A stretch of 8,600 bases of DNA from an uncultured Verrucomicrobiota bacterium (GCA_946481225.1 CAMLNJ010000101.1:1-8600), one strand, 5' to 3'. Positions 1 to 7,239 are shown, numbered from the stretch's first letter. The notes: generated by a model from the sequence alone, not told the origin. Program-made: numbers and translations.

Positions 1-1232
1 TCCAGTTCAACGGCCGCGAGGTCGGCACCGGCGGCGGCGCCCACCTCGTCTTCGGCGGACCCGAACCCGAGAAGTCGCCCTTCTTCCTCCACCCCGCGCT
101 GCTGCCCTCCGTCATCAAATATTTCCAACGCCACCCCGCGCTCAGCTACGCCTTCACCGGACTCTACATGGGCCCGAGCTCGCAGGCCCCGCGCATCGAC
201 GAAAGCACCTACGAGGCGCTCTACGAGCTGGAGATCGCCTGCGACGGCGCCGCCCGCGTCGGCTCCTCGTGGAATCTCCCCCTCTACGACCTGCTTTTCC
301 GCGACCTGCTCATGGACCGCTCGGGCAACACCCACCGCGCCGAGATCAGCGTCGACAAGCTCTGGAATCCTTTCGCGGGCAACGGGCGGCTCGGCCTCGT
401 CGAGTTTCGCGCCTTCGAGACGCATCCCGAACCCGCCGCGCAGTCGCTCGCCGCGCTCTTCGTCCGCGCCATCCTCGCGCGCTGTGCCGCCGTCCCGCTC
501 TCCGGGGGCTTCATCCGCTGGGGCGGCGAACTGCACGACAAGTTTTTCCTGCCCGCGTTCGTCTGGGACGACCTCGCCGCCGTCTGCGCCGACCTCCGCG
601 CCCACGGCATCCCCTTCGACGAGGCCTGGCTGCGTCCGCTTTGGAACTGGCGTTTCCCGCAAATCGGCCGGCTCGAGCTCGAGTCCGCCGGCTCCGGAAA
701 GAACACCAAGCCCGTCTCCCTCGTCTTCCGCCAGGCGCTCGAAGCCTGGCCCTTGCTCGGCGAATCGCCCAACGCCGGCGGCGTCGCGCGCACGGTCGAC
801 GCCAGCATGGACCGCCTCGAGGCCTTCGTCACCGACGCCTCGGCCCCCGAACGCGGCCTGCTCCTCGTCAACGGCCTCCCCTGCGCGTTTCGCCCCGCCG
901 ACGGCGGCGCCGCGGCCGGCATTCGTTACCGGGCATTCTATCTCCAACCCGCCCTGCAACCGCACCGCCAGGTCGACGCGCCGCTCCTCCTCGAGTGGGT
1001 CGACAAAGCGACGCGCACCGTCGTCGCCGCCGCGCGCTGGCACGTCTGGAACCCGCGTGGCGCCGCCTACGCCGAGCCTCCCGCCGACGAGACCGAAGCC
1101 GCCGCCCGCCGCGCCGAGCGCTGGGAACCCTGGCCGCAAACCGTCGGCCAGCCGCGCCTCGTGCCGCGCGCCAGCTTCGCCCCCGAGAGCCGGCACACGC
1201 TCGACCTCCGCCGCGCGCATCTCGACGCGTGA
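1..1232 (+). CDS. DUF2126 putative amidoligase, C-terminal part (5' end outside window)
   Basis: The reading frame is open from base 3 to a TGA at 1230-1232, giving 409 residues with no start in the window. An internal ATG at 168 is not the start, because the coding signal continues upstream of it. Seen (numbering from the first full codon): GTGGGAH at residues 8-14, MGPSSQAPR at 56-64, YELEIA near 74-79, VEFRAFETHP near 133-142 and LHDKFFLPAF near 177-186. These match my memory of the DUF2126 family (Pfam 'putative amidoligase enzyme'), whose members are about 1,100 residues with an N-terminal transglutaminase-like domain and a C-terminal glutamine-synthetase/GCS-like amidoligase domain. The family is thought to form amide bonds to peptides or proteins using ATP; the substrate is unknown. 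Relatives are often found with DUF403 (alpha-E) and circularly permuted ATP-grasp genes, which would lie upstream, out of view. Family fairly sure; function inferred. Confidence 0.85.
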   Translation, partial: QFNGREVGTGGGAHLVFGGPEPEKSPFFLHPALLPSVIKYFQRHPALSYAFTGLYMGPSSQAPRIDESTYEALYELEIACDGAARVGSSWNLPLYDLLFRDLLMDRSGNTHRAEISVDKLWNPFAGNGRLGLVEFRAFETHPEPAAQSLAALFVRAILARCAAVPLSGGFIRWGGELHDKFFLPAFVWDDLAAVCADLRAHGIPFDEAWLRPLWNWRFPQIGRLELESAGSGKNTKPVSLVFRQALEAWPLLGESPNAGGVARTVDASMDRLEAFVTDASAPERGLLLVNGLPCAFRPADGGAAAGIRYRAFYLQPALQPHRQVDAPLLLEWVDKATRTVVAAARWHVWNPRGAAYAEPPADETEAAARRAERWEPWPQTVGQPRLVPRASFAPESRHTLDLRRAHLDA

Positions 1233-1238
1233 GCGGCA

Positions 1239-1288
1239 GGGCGGGCGAAAGCGCTCCGTCGTTCCGTCCGAACCGTTTTGTCCCGCCC
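1239..1288. terminator. possible bidirectional terminator between convergent genes
   Basis: The 72-bp gap between the convergent stops at 1232 and 1307 contains a perfect 7-bp inverted repeat, GGGCGGG (1239-1245) and CCCGCCC (1282-1288). It encloses 36 bases that include a TTTT run. A second small stem, CGGCGC-TCC-GCGCCG, spans 1289-1303. Neither has a proper U tract, and in DNA this GC-rich a 7-bp repeat can occur by chance. The placement between convergent genes is the main support. Confidence 0.25.
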
Positions 1289-1304
1289 CGGCGCTCCGCG
1301 CCGC

Positions 1305-3164
1305 TCAGCCGCCGATGCCGCCGAGCAGCTCGTCCAGCGAGCCCGCGGCCGCGAGTTTCGCCTTCGCCTCGGCGCAGCGCGCGGCCGGCGCCAGGCCGGT
1401 GTTCTCCGCGAGGAACAAGATATAGCTCGCGACATTCTTGGCGAAGCCCAGCCGCCCCTCCGCGCTGATCGCGTAGAAGCGGGCGCGCTGCCGGTAGCCC
1501 GCCGCGGTGTGATCGCCCAGCGCCGCTTTCTCCGCCCGGCCGTCGGCGGCGAGCACATGGAGAAAGTTATACTCGAACCAGAACATGTGCTCCGGACTGG
1601 GCGCGAGCGCCTCGACCGCGCGGCGCGCCGCGGCGGCGTCGCCGAAGACGGTCTCGGCCGCGGCGGCGTCCTTGGCCGCGCCGGCCTTCACGAGCGCGTC
1701 GACGATGAAGCTGCGCGCCATCTTGCGCTCCGTCGCGTCCGCCGCGAACGCGCCGGCGAGGGCGAGCTCGACGGTGAACTTATACCAATCGCGCCACAGA
1801 GCCTGGTCGCCCGCGTCCTTCGACGCGAAGAGCGCGCGGCCCATCTCGTAGGTGTAACGTCCGCTGGTCTTGATCTCGAGCCGCGAGCCCGTGACCTCGC
1901 CCATCACCTGGTAGTTTTCCGCCGACTTGCCCGAACCGGAATGGAAGCCGATGCCGGCGCCGAAGGCCTTGCACACCGCCCACTGTTTCTCGATCAGGCC
2001 GCGGAGCGCGGCGTTGTCCGGATAGGGCATGTTCTTCTGGAAGCCGAAAGCCGGCGCCACGAAATCGATCTTCATCCCGAGCGCCTCGCAGAGCGCGAGC
2101 ATCACCGCGGTCGTCTCCGGCGTGGTGAGTCCGGGCAGCTCGTCGATCGAGAGCTCCCGCAGATACGAACGGCCGATCTCGGTCGTGAACGCGGCGGCGC
2201 GCGCGACCGCGTATTTCTCGTCGCGGCGCTTCATCTTCGCCATCGAGGGCCAGACCGTGGAGAGCAGTTCGCAGAAGGCCTTTTCGTCGAGCGTCAAGCC
2301 GGCCTGCGCCACGCGGGCGCGGACTTTGGCGACGAGCGCCGGATCGATGTCCTCCACCTTCGCGCGCGTGCCGGCGGCAAGCTCCGGCGAGAGGTCGAAA
2401 GTAATATAGCTCGCGAGCAGACAACCGCGCACAAGGGCGTCCTCGCGCACGTCGAACTTGCCGCCGATGGGCTGGTGGTCGGCGTTGAAGCTCCACGCGA
2501 TGCGACGGCGATGAAAGCCGTTCTTCACCTTCGAGAGCACGCATCCGTGGCTCATGCCCTCGACGCTCTGGCCCTGGTGCCCCTCGGGCACGTTCGCGCC
2601 GATGAACGGGAACGGCACGGTGTCGAGACGTCCGTCCATCATCGCGTCGACGTCGTAGACGAGCTCGCGCGGGATCGAGTTCTGGTTCGCCGTGAGACCG
2701 AGGCCGAGATGGGCCATCGCCCATTCGACCGCGGGCCAATGCAACGTGGTGAAGCGCGCGCCGATGCCCAGCGTTCCGCGGCCGAGATTGCCGCCCGCGG
2801 TCGGGAAAATCGTCGCGCCGGCGTCGTGTTCCTGGATCAGGTTTTTCAGACGAAGCAGATTCGCCCAGCTGGCGGGGAAGATCGTCGCGCCGTCCGCGGT
2901 GGGCTCGCCGCCCTCGAGAGCGGGCGCCGCGCCGCCGGCCCTGGAGACGAAATGCCAGCCATGGTCGCCGGTCGCGGGATCCTCGAAGAGCGACCAGTCG
3001 CCAGCGGCGGTGGCGAAGCCGCTCTTCGCGAAGCTCTTGGTATTGCCCGCGGCGTGAGCGGAACGGAGCGCGGGCCAATCGAGGCAAAAGTCGGGGCTTA
3101 CGCAGGGATTGCCGGCGATGCGCAGGCCATTCTGGAGCAGGAAGTTGTTTAGGCGCGAGGACAT
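1305..3164 (-). CDS. tagaturonate epimerase (UxaE)-like protein
   Basis: Encodes 619 residues, soluble, with no signal peptide. The UxaE family interconverts tagaturonate and fructuronate in hexuronate catabolism in the cytoplasm. Similarity is from memory: WSFNADHQPIGGKFD at about 224-238 followed by YITFDLS at 253-259 resembles the family's ADH...TVD...F.TIDVAD block. FHSGSGKS at 407-414 followed by RLEIKTSGRYTYE at 428-440 resembles its HSGSDK...RFHLKTAGTS block. The protein is longer than the roughly 480 residues I recall for the Thermotoga enzyme, so it may be a divergent subfamily with another sugar-acid substrate. Start chosen at MSSRLNNF. An in-frame ATG seven codons upstream (3185) falls in the loop of a hairpin, and the frame stays open to 3365 but would overlap the kinase gene. 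The gene converges with the DUF2126 gene and lies 82 bp after the kinase. No other hexuronate gene is visible. Gene real: very likely. Family: moderate. Substrate: unknown. Confidence 0.6.
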   Translation of the reverse strand: MSSRLNNFLLQNGLRIAGNPCVSPDFCLDWPALRSAHAAGNTKSFAKSGFATAAGDWSLFEDPATGDHGWHFVSRAGGAAPALEGGEPTADGATIFPASWANLLRLKNLIQEHDAGATIFPTAGGNLGRGTLGIGARFTTLHWPAVEWAMAHLGLGLTANQNSIPRELVYDVDAMMDGRLDTVPFPFIGANVPEGHQGQSVEGMSHGCVLSKVKNGFHRRRIAWSFNADHQPIGGKFDVREDALVRGCLLASYITFDLSPELAAGTRAKVEDIDPALVAKVRARVAQAGLTLDEKAFCELLSTVWPSMAKMKRRDEKYAVARAAAFTTEIGRSYLRELSIDELPGLTTPETTAVMLALCEALGMKIDFVAPAFGFQKNMPYPDNAALRGLIEKQWAVCKAFGAGIGFHSGSGKSAENYQVMGEVTGSRLEIKTSGRYTYEMGRALFASKDAGDQALWRDWYKFTVELALAGAFAADATERKMARSFIVDALVKAGAAKDAAAAETVFGDAAAARRAVEALAPSPEHMFWFEYNFLHVLAADGRAEKAALGDHTAAGYRQRARFYAISAEGRLGFAKNVASYILFLAENTGLAPAARCAEAKAKLAAAGSLDELLGGIGG

Positions 3165-3166
3165 GA

Positions 3167-3194
3167 GGGGATGGATTCCTTCCATTCCATCCCC
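3167..3194 (-). promoter_or_regulatory. 9-bp inverted repeat with SD-like loop before the UxaE-like start codon
   Basis: On the minus strand the sequence reads GGGGATGGA, a 10-base loop ATGGAAGGAA, then TCCATCCCC, followed by TC and the ATG start at 3164. The 9-bp arms are perfect. The loop carries the only SD-like purine run (AAGGAA) near this start. As RNA it could form a hairpin presenting the SD in the loop next to the start codon. As DNA it could be an operator for a dimeric repressor. The sequence does not decide between these. Confidence 0.45.
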
Positions 3195-3202
3195 GCTCGC
3201 GC

Positions 3203-3237
3203 GAGGCCGCCAGAGCGGCGCTTCTGAAAAAAGCCTC
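3203..3237 (-). terminator. hairpin and T run downstream of the sensor kinase
   Basis: Just after the kinase stop the minus strand shows GAGGC followed by six T, then a perfect stem GCCGC-TCTG-GCGGC (plus-strand 3206-3219), then GCCTC, which can pair with the first GAGGC. The T run lies inside the structure and not after it, so this is not a canonical intrinsic terminator. It could still end or attenuate transcription in the 82-bp gap before the UxaE-like gene. Weakly supported. Confidence 0.25.
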
Positions 3238-3246
3238 AGGTTCGTA

Positions 3247-5982
3247 TCAACTCGCGCCGTCCGCTGGAACGCGGCGTCCGACTTCGGACACCGCGGCGAG
3301 AAGTTCGCCCATGGCGAGCGGCTTGCACAACACCCGGTCGACTCCGATGCGGAGCAGTTCCTCACCGAGACCCGGATCGACCAATCCGCTGACCACGATC
3401 ACGCCGCGCGCCAAACCGCGGCCGCGCGCGCGCTCCAGCATGGCCCGCCCCGAGAGGCGCGGCATGTTCAGGTCCGCGATCAGCAGGTCGTAGGGCGCTT
3501 CCTTGGGCTCCTCCAGTTGGCGCAGGCCGGCCTCGCCGTCGGCGGCGCACGTCACGAAGTGTCCCGCTTGCGACAGCACCTCACGGAAGGTCGCGCTCAC
3601 GAGCTCGTTGTCCTCGACGAGCAGCAGGCGAAGCCCCGCGGGGCTCGGCGCGACCGGCTGCGGCTCCCGAGGCGGCTCCACCACCGCCGCGCCTTCGGCC
3701 CGCGTCATGGGAAGGTAGATCGCGAACGTGGTTCCGACGCCCGGCGCGGTGCGGAGCTCGATATGCCCGCCGAGCCCTTCCACGACGTTCCACACCACCG
3801 CCAGCCCCAGCCCGGTGCCATGGCCCGGCGCCTTCGTGGAGAAGAAGGGCTCGAAGGCCCGCCGCCGCACCTCGGGGCTCATGCCATCGCCATTGTCGGA
3901 AACGGTGAGCACGAGGCAGCCCGAGGTCCGGCGCAGGGTCTGCGGCGCGCCGGATGGCGCCTGCGTGCAGTAGCTGGTGGAAACGAGCAACCGCGGCGCC
4001 CAATCCGGCGGCGCCCCGCGCTCGATCCGCGCGAGCAAGGCGTCGCGGGCGTTGAGCGAGAGATTCATCACGATCTGGGTGACCGCGCCCTTGGTGAGCG
4101 GCGTGGGCGGAAGGCCCGCGGCCAGCTCGGTGCGCAGCTCGATCCGCCGGTCCAGGGTGTGCCGCAGCAGATCCATCGCCGCCTCGACGAGCGGGTTCAG
4201 GTTCAGCAAAACGGGCGTGTCCGAGGTCCTGCGCCCCACCGCGAGGATGCGCTGGTTGAGCTGCGCGGCCTGCATGATCGAGTCCTCCACCGGCCGGAGC
4301 ATCGCCACCAGGCGGGCGTCGCCCGCCCTCTCAGCCGTGATCTGGCCGATCTGCATGAGCATCGGCGTGAGCAGATTGTTGAACTCGTGCGCCACGCCGC
4401 CCGCGAGCTGCCCGATCGATTCCATGCGCTGCGTCTGACGAAGCCGCTGCTCGAGGGCCACGCGCTCCGTAATGTCATGGGCGTGCGAGGCCACCGCGAT
4501 CACGCGGCCGTCGCCGTCGACCAGCGGAGTGTTGGTCCACTCGCAGGTGATCATGCGTCCGTCCTTGGTGCGGTTCTCGTTGATGTGCTGCCCGCCGCCC
4601 TTGCGCTCCAGCAGCCGCCGGCAAATCTCGTCGATCTCGGCCAGGATATTGTCCGGCAGGATGAGCTCGTCAAAACGCCGGCCCACGGCCTCGGCCGAGC
4701 CATAGCCGAAAATGCGCTCCGCCGCCGGATTCCAGCGCAACACCCTCCGGTCGGGGCCCCATTCGATGTAGGCGAGCGGCATCTGCTGCACGTGCAACGC
4801 GAGCCGCCGCTCGGAGTGGCGGCGCGCATGCTCCGCCTCCACCCGGTCGGTCACGTCCAGCTCGACCGCCACGAGGCCGATGCGCTGCGGCCCCTCGATC
4901 ACGGGCGCGATCAGGCGGAAAATGTGCCAGGGTCGGTCGTCCCGCCGCCCCTCGATCTCGCGCGTCACCACCGCTCCGGCGCGGGCGCGACGGCAGTCCT
5001 CCTCCAGCCCGGCCCGCTCCTCCGGCCGGAAGGCAAAATCCGCGAGGGAGCCGCCTTCCGCCGCCCCGCGGGTGAGCGCCGCGCGGGCGTTGTGCGCGCG
5101 ACAGAGCCCGTCCGCGTCGAGCAACCAAAGCGCGAAGGGCAGATGGTCGAGCATCGCCCGAAGCCGCGCGTCGCTCATGCGCAGACGGGCCTCCGCCGCG
5201 GAGCGCGCGGCCAGCTCGGCGCGGTTGACCGAAACCACCGCGCCGCTGCCCGCGAGAATCGCCACCATCACGCCGAGGTAGAGCAGGGCCACGCGGCGCC
5301 GCTCGAACAACTCCGCCCGCCACAGATCAGCCGAATAATCCACGCCCAGCACCGCCTCCACCCGGCCCAGCGCGTCGCGCATCGGCACATGCACGCTCAC
5401 CCAGGTGCCCCAGCGATCCGTCACCGGATCGGCGAGCGCGGTCGTCTCGCCCGCGAAGGCCCGCCAAATCTCGTCGCCAGCCTGTGGATACAGTTCCCCC
5501 GGCCGCGTGCGCGACTCCCGCTCGCCCGTGAACTTGCCGTCCTTGTCATAGTCCGTCTCGGCGTCGACCATCAGCATCACCCCGCCCCCGGGCGCGCGCC
5601 GATAGGTGTAGATGTCGCTCACCAGAGGGTTGAGCTCCACCCAGCGTTTCAGGGCCTCGATCATCGCGAGATAGCGGGGGTCGCCCTCCGCCTCGTCGAC
5701 CCGGAGCAGCGCGTGGCCCATCTTCTGGAGCTCGGCCGCGTAGGTCGGCGCCATCCCCTCGAGCAGCGCGATCACTCGGCGCTGCGGACGACGCCCCGCC
5801 TCCTCGACGAAAAAGAAGCCGCCGAGCACGAGCGCGGCGAGCGCCAGCCAGAACACTCGCGGCAGCGACGCCGGCGGACGACGCCAGCGCCTCAGCCCCC
5901 AGGCCATGCCGCCGAACGCTGCCGCAGCGCCGAGCGCGAAGACGAGAAAGTCCCAGTGACCCGACAACCAATCACGCAACAT
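3247..5982 (-). CDS. membrane hybrid sensor histidine kinase with two PAS domains and a receiver
   Basis: Encodes 911 residues. Membrane segments are at about 10-29, 41-59 and 231-250, with RRWRR at 31-35 marking the cytoplasmic side, so residues about 60-230 form an extracytoplasmic Cache-like sensor ending in VLGVDYSADLW. PAS domains span about 270-385 and 390-510; the second has WNPAAERIFGYG and a C-terminal AHDITER. HisKA holds GGVAHEFNNLL with phospho-acceptor His532. HATPase has the N box around N640/N644, VSDNGDGM (695-701), FEPFFSTK (710-717) and GHGTGLGLA (720-728). The receiver (about 784-905) has E790/D791, phospho-acceptor D837 in ADLNMP, S865 and K887. All catalytic residues are present, so it should autophosphorylate and pass phosphate to its own receiver. 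There is no output domain and no partner regulator in the window; stimulus and target are unknown. Start MLRDW is chosen because the 111 upstream in-frame residues overlap the lipoprotein gene and are Arg-rich. The SD before it is poor. Confidence 0.93.
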   Translation of the reverse strand: MLRDWLSGHWDFLVFALGAAAAFGGMAWGLRRWRRPPASLPRVFWLALAALVLGGFFFVEEAGRRPQRRVIALLEGMAPTYAAELQKMGHALLRVDEAEGDPRYLAMIEALKRWVELNPLVSDIYTYRRAPGGGVMLMVDAETDYDKDGKFTGERESRTRPGELYPQAGDEIWRAFAGETTALADPVTDRWGTWVSVHVPMRDALGRVEAVLGVDYSADLWRAELFERRRVALLYLGVMVAILAGSGAVVSVNRAELAARSAAEARLRMSDARLRAMLDHLPFALWLLDADGLCRAHNARAALTRGAAEGGSLADFAFRPEERAGLEEDCRRARAGAVVTREIEGRRDDRPWHIFRLIAPVIEGPQRIGLVAVELDVTDRVEAEHARRHSERRLALHVQQMPLAYIEWGPDRRVLRWNPAAERIFGYGSAEAVGRRFDELILPDNILAEIDEICRRLLERKGGGQHINENRTKDGRMITCEWTNTPLVDGDGRVIAVASHAHDITERVALEQRLRQTQRMESIGQLAGGVAHEFNNLLTPMLMQIGQITAERAGDARLVAMLRPVEDSIMQAAQLNQRILAVGRRTSDTPVLLNLNPLVEAAMDLLRHTLDRRIELRTELAAGLPPTPLTKGAVTQIVMNLSLNARDALLARIERGAPPDWAPRLLVSTSYCTQAPSGAPQTLRRTSGCLVLTVSDNGDGMSPEVRRRAFEPFFSTKAPGHGTGLGLAVVWNVVEGLGGHIELRTAPGVGTTFAIYLPMTRAEGAAVVEPPREPQPVAPSPAGLRLLLVEDNELVSATFREVLSQAGHFVTCAADGEAGLRQLEEPKEAPYDLLIADLNMPRLSGRAMLERARGRGLARGVIVVSGLVDPGLGEELLRIGVDRVLCKPLAMGELLAAVSEVGRRVPADGAS

Positions 5983-6039
5983 GCCCGGCAGCGTGCGGCG
6001 CGGACCGCCTCGCGCAAGCCCTTCTCCCGGCGCCTGGCG

Positions 6040-6055
6040 TAGTGCGCTAGTGCGC
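6040..6055. repeat. two tandem copies of TAGTGCGC
   Basis: TAGTGCGC occurs twice in direct succession in the 110-bp gap between the kinase start and the lipoprotein stop. It contains GCGC-TAGT-GCGC, which can fold weakly. It may be part of the same repeat-bearing segment as the hairpin 15 bases further on. No function can be assigned. Confidence 0.4.
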
Positions 6056-6064
6056 CATTCCCAA

Positions 6065-6089
6065 GGCCGACGGGCGGGACGCCCGTGCC
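6065..6089. repeat. GC-rich hairpin, REP-like element or terminator
   Basis: ACGGGCG (6070-6076), loop GGA, CGCCCGT (6080-6086) form a perfect 7-bp stem. GGC at 6065-6067 and GCC at 6087-6089 extend it across a two-base bulge. It begins 3 bases beyond the lipoprotein stop on the minus strand, where a terminator would sit, but no U tract follows. From memory, motifs of this form (GGCACGGGCGTCCCGCCCGT) recur in intergenic DNA of Verrucomicrobiota, so a dispersed palindromic repeat is equally plausible. Confidence 0.4.
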
Positions 6090-6092
6090 ACG

Positions 6093-6536
6093 CTAGCGCG
6101 TGTCCTGCCGCACCTCGGCGACCTTGCCCCCGGAGAAGGTCACCTTGAAATACTCGCGCGGCCGCGCGTAGCCCCGGCGATAGTCGTCGTAAAAGAACGG
6201 ATACCCTCCCATGTAGTGGTGGTAGTGACCGCGATAAAGCGGGGCGCCGGCGAGGTCGTCGTAGGTCGTGTAGCTCCAGATCTCGGATCTCCCCTGCGCG
6301 TCGGTCCTGGTCCAACGCTGGTCCGGATCGCCCACGGCGAGCAGGACCATTTCCGGGGTGAAGCCGATGCCCACCTTGCCTTCGCGGATCAATGCCTGCT
6401 CGGCCGCCGGCAAGGAATCGAAGAGAGCCTGGTTGCGCTTGATCCGCGTCGCGGGCGTCGAACAGGCCGCCAGCAACGCCAGGCCGAGGACCGCGAGCCC
6501 GACGGGGCGGACGAAAAAACGAAAGAGGGTTTCCAT
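6093..6536 (-). CDS. small lipoprotein with BamE/SmpA-like core
   Basis: Encodes 147 residues. METLFRFFVR, then a hydrophobic segment to the lipobox LAAC with lipidated Cys25, gives a clear lipoprotein signal; no Asp follows the Cys, which favours the outer membrane. Residues about 50-95 (VGIGFTPEMVLLAVGDPDQRW...EIWSY) look like the BamE/SmpA/OmlA fold, in which a helix with 'G.t..MV..a.G.Pd' precedes a beta strand carrying W.Y. Residues 101-130 are unusually aromatic, with eight Tyr and three His, before a final strand FKVTFSGGKVAEVRQ. BamE assists outer-membrane protein assembly, but many unrelated envelope lipoproteins share the fold, so the role is not established. The start at 6536 gives the best signal peptide; an in-frame ATG at 6560 adds eight residues and has GAGGGA directly against it. 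The gene lies 74 bp after the HTH gene and 110 bp before the kinase. Confidence 0.8.
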   Translation of the reverse strand: METLFRFFVRPVGLAVLGLALLAACSTPATRIKRNQALFDSLPAAEQALIREGKVGIGFTPEMVLLAVGDPDQRWTRTDAQGRSEIWSYTTYDDLAGAPLYRGHYHHYMGGYPFFYDDYRRGYARPREYFKVTFSGGKVAEVRQDTR

Positions 6537-6610
6537 GGCGAAAACGAAGCCCGGTCCCATTCCCTCGGCAAGCGGCCGCGCTCCTCGCCCCCCGCCCTCA
6601 AACGCTCGGC

Positions 6611-7111
6611 TCAGCGCGCCCCCCGGGCCTTGCCCGCCGCGTCGCCGGACGTCCCGGCCCCCGCGTCGCGAAACGCCCCCTTCTCCGCCGCCTGCACAAA
6701 TCCCTCCGTCACGCTCTTCAGCTCCTCCCAGCGCGCCCGGATCGTCTTGGCCTCCGCCGCCGAGACCTGCTGATCGACGCTCGCCGCCGAGATGACGACC
6801 AGCAGCTCGGCGAAATCCCGCACGATCTCGTTGGTCGCCGGCACCAGCGCGTTACCCGGCGCCTTGGCGGGCGGGTTCTCGATAAAAAACCCTCCGGCCT
6901 GCGCGCAGACCCAGTGGGCGATGCGTTTGTCGCCCGTCGCCTTAAGCAGTTGCTCGATGCGATCGAGCGGGTTGCTCGAGCCGCTGCCGGCCGCCTCGCC
7001 CGGCGGCTCCGCCCACTTGTAGATCAGGGACAGCGACAGGTTCATGTCGGCCGCGATCTGCTTGGCGCTGGTGCGCTTCAGGACATCTTTGAGCAACTCG
7101 TGCGACTGCAT
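6611..7111 (-). CDS. HTH protein resembling phage CII (CP76) family regulators
   Basis: Encodes 166 residues. Residues 15-34 ([20 protein letters not shown]) form a clear helix-turn-helix with a typical recognition helix. Next come a Gly/Ser linker (41-46), a conserved-looking block [23 protein letters not shown] (47-69) with GGFFIENP (73-80), a helical region of about 93-145 that could mediate oligomerisation, and a low-complexity Ala/Gly tail. The order HTH, then a 'D.i..ll..tgd..i..wv....GGff' block, is what I recall for the phage regulatory CII (CP76) Pfam family, which also occurs as single chromosomal genes. The start at 7111 has AGGG 9 bases upstream. It is divergent from sucC across 128 bp and the lipoprotein gene follows in the same direction. 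No phage genes are nearby, so it is probably a resident transcription factor; its targets are unknown. Confidence 0.75.
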   Translation of the reverse strand: MQSHELLKDVLKRTSAKQIAADMNLSLSLIYKWAEPPGEAAGSGSSNPLDRIEQLLKATGDKRIAHWVCAQAGGFFIENPPAKAPGNALVPATNEIVRDFAELLVVISAASVDQQVSAAEAKTIRARWEELKSVTEGFVQAAEKGAFRDAGAGTSGDAAGKARGAR

Positions 7112-7171
7112 CCGCGAACCCTGCGGAGCACATAAGTCGGACGCAAGCCGGTCGTATTCGTGCTAAAGGGA

Positions 7172-7200
7172 AGCTTAATTCGGGTTTTTCGGCGTGCCAA
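7172..7200 (-). promoter_or_regulatory. possible promoter for the HTH gene
   Basis: On the minus strand TTGGCA (7200-7195) is followed after 17 bases by TAAGCT (7177-7172), about 60 bases before the HTH start codon. The -35 is good, but the -10 matches the consensus at only three of six positions. The AT content here is well above its surroundings, as expected of a promoter region. I see no convincing plus-strand promoter for sucC in the same gap. Confidence 0.25.
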
Positions 7201-7204
7201 CCCG
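7181..7204 (+). promoter_or_regulatory. 6-bp dyad in the sucC leader
   Basis: CGGGTT (7181-7186) and AACCCG (7199-7204) form a perfect inverted repeat around 12 bases, followed by a run of seven C (7205-7211). It lies 35-59 bases upstream of the sucC start and overlaps the suggested -35 of the divergent gene, so it could be an operator or an RNA stem. The repeat is short, so chance is a real alternative. Confidence 0.2.
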
Positions 7205-7239
7205 CCCCCCCTCGGCGCAAGCTCGCAACTTTTCTTTCC

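Noticed and set aside
1278..3152. 624-codon open frame on the plus strand opposite the UxaE-like gene
   Set aside because: Composition is Arg/Glu/Ala-rich and repetitive, with no recognisable domain; it is a mirror of the coding strand's codon bias.
3165..3365. N-terminal extension of the UxaE-like protein by 67 residues
   Set aside because: It would overlap the end of the kinase receiver domain in another frame and has no family-like sequence; the short ATG option at 3185 lies in the hairpin loop.
3109..6042. 977-codon open frame on the plus strand opposite the sensor kinase
   Set aside because: Its product is Arg/His/Pro-rich with no domain, and the opposite strand encodes a kinase with every catalytic motif. 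Long antisense frames are expected in DNA this GC-rich.
5983..6315. N-terminal extension of the kinase by 111 residues
   Set aside because: The extension is Arg-rich, overlaps the lipoprotein gene and the GC hairpin, and precedes a natural start followed directly by a membrane segment.
6611..7111. Prophage remnant suggested by the CII-like gene
   Set aside because: No integrase, structural genes, att-like direct repeats or composition shift are present around it; the neighbours are chromosomal.
7127..7164. Inverted repeat AGCAC...GTGCT in the HTH-sucC gap
   Set aside because: Only 5-bp arms separated by 28 bases; easily expected by chance.
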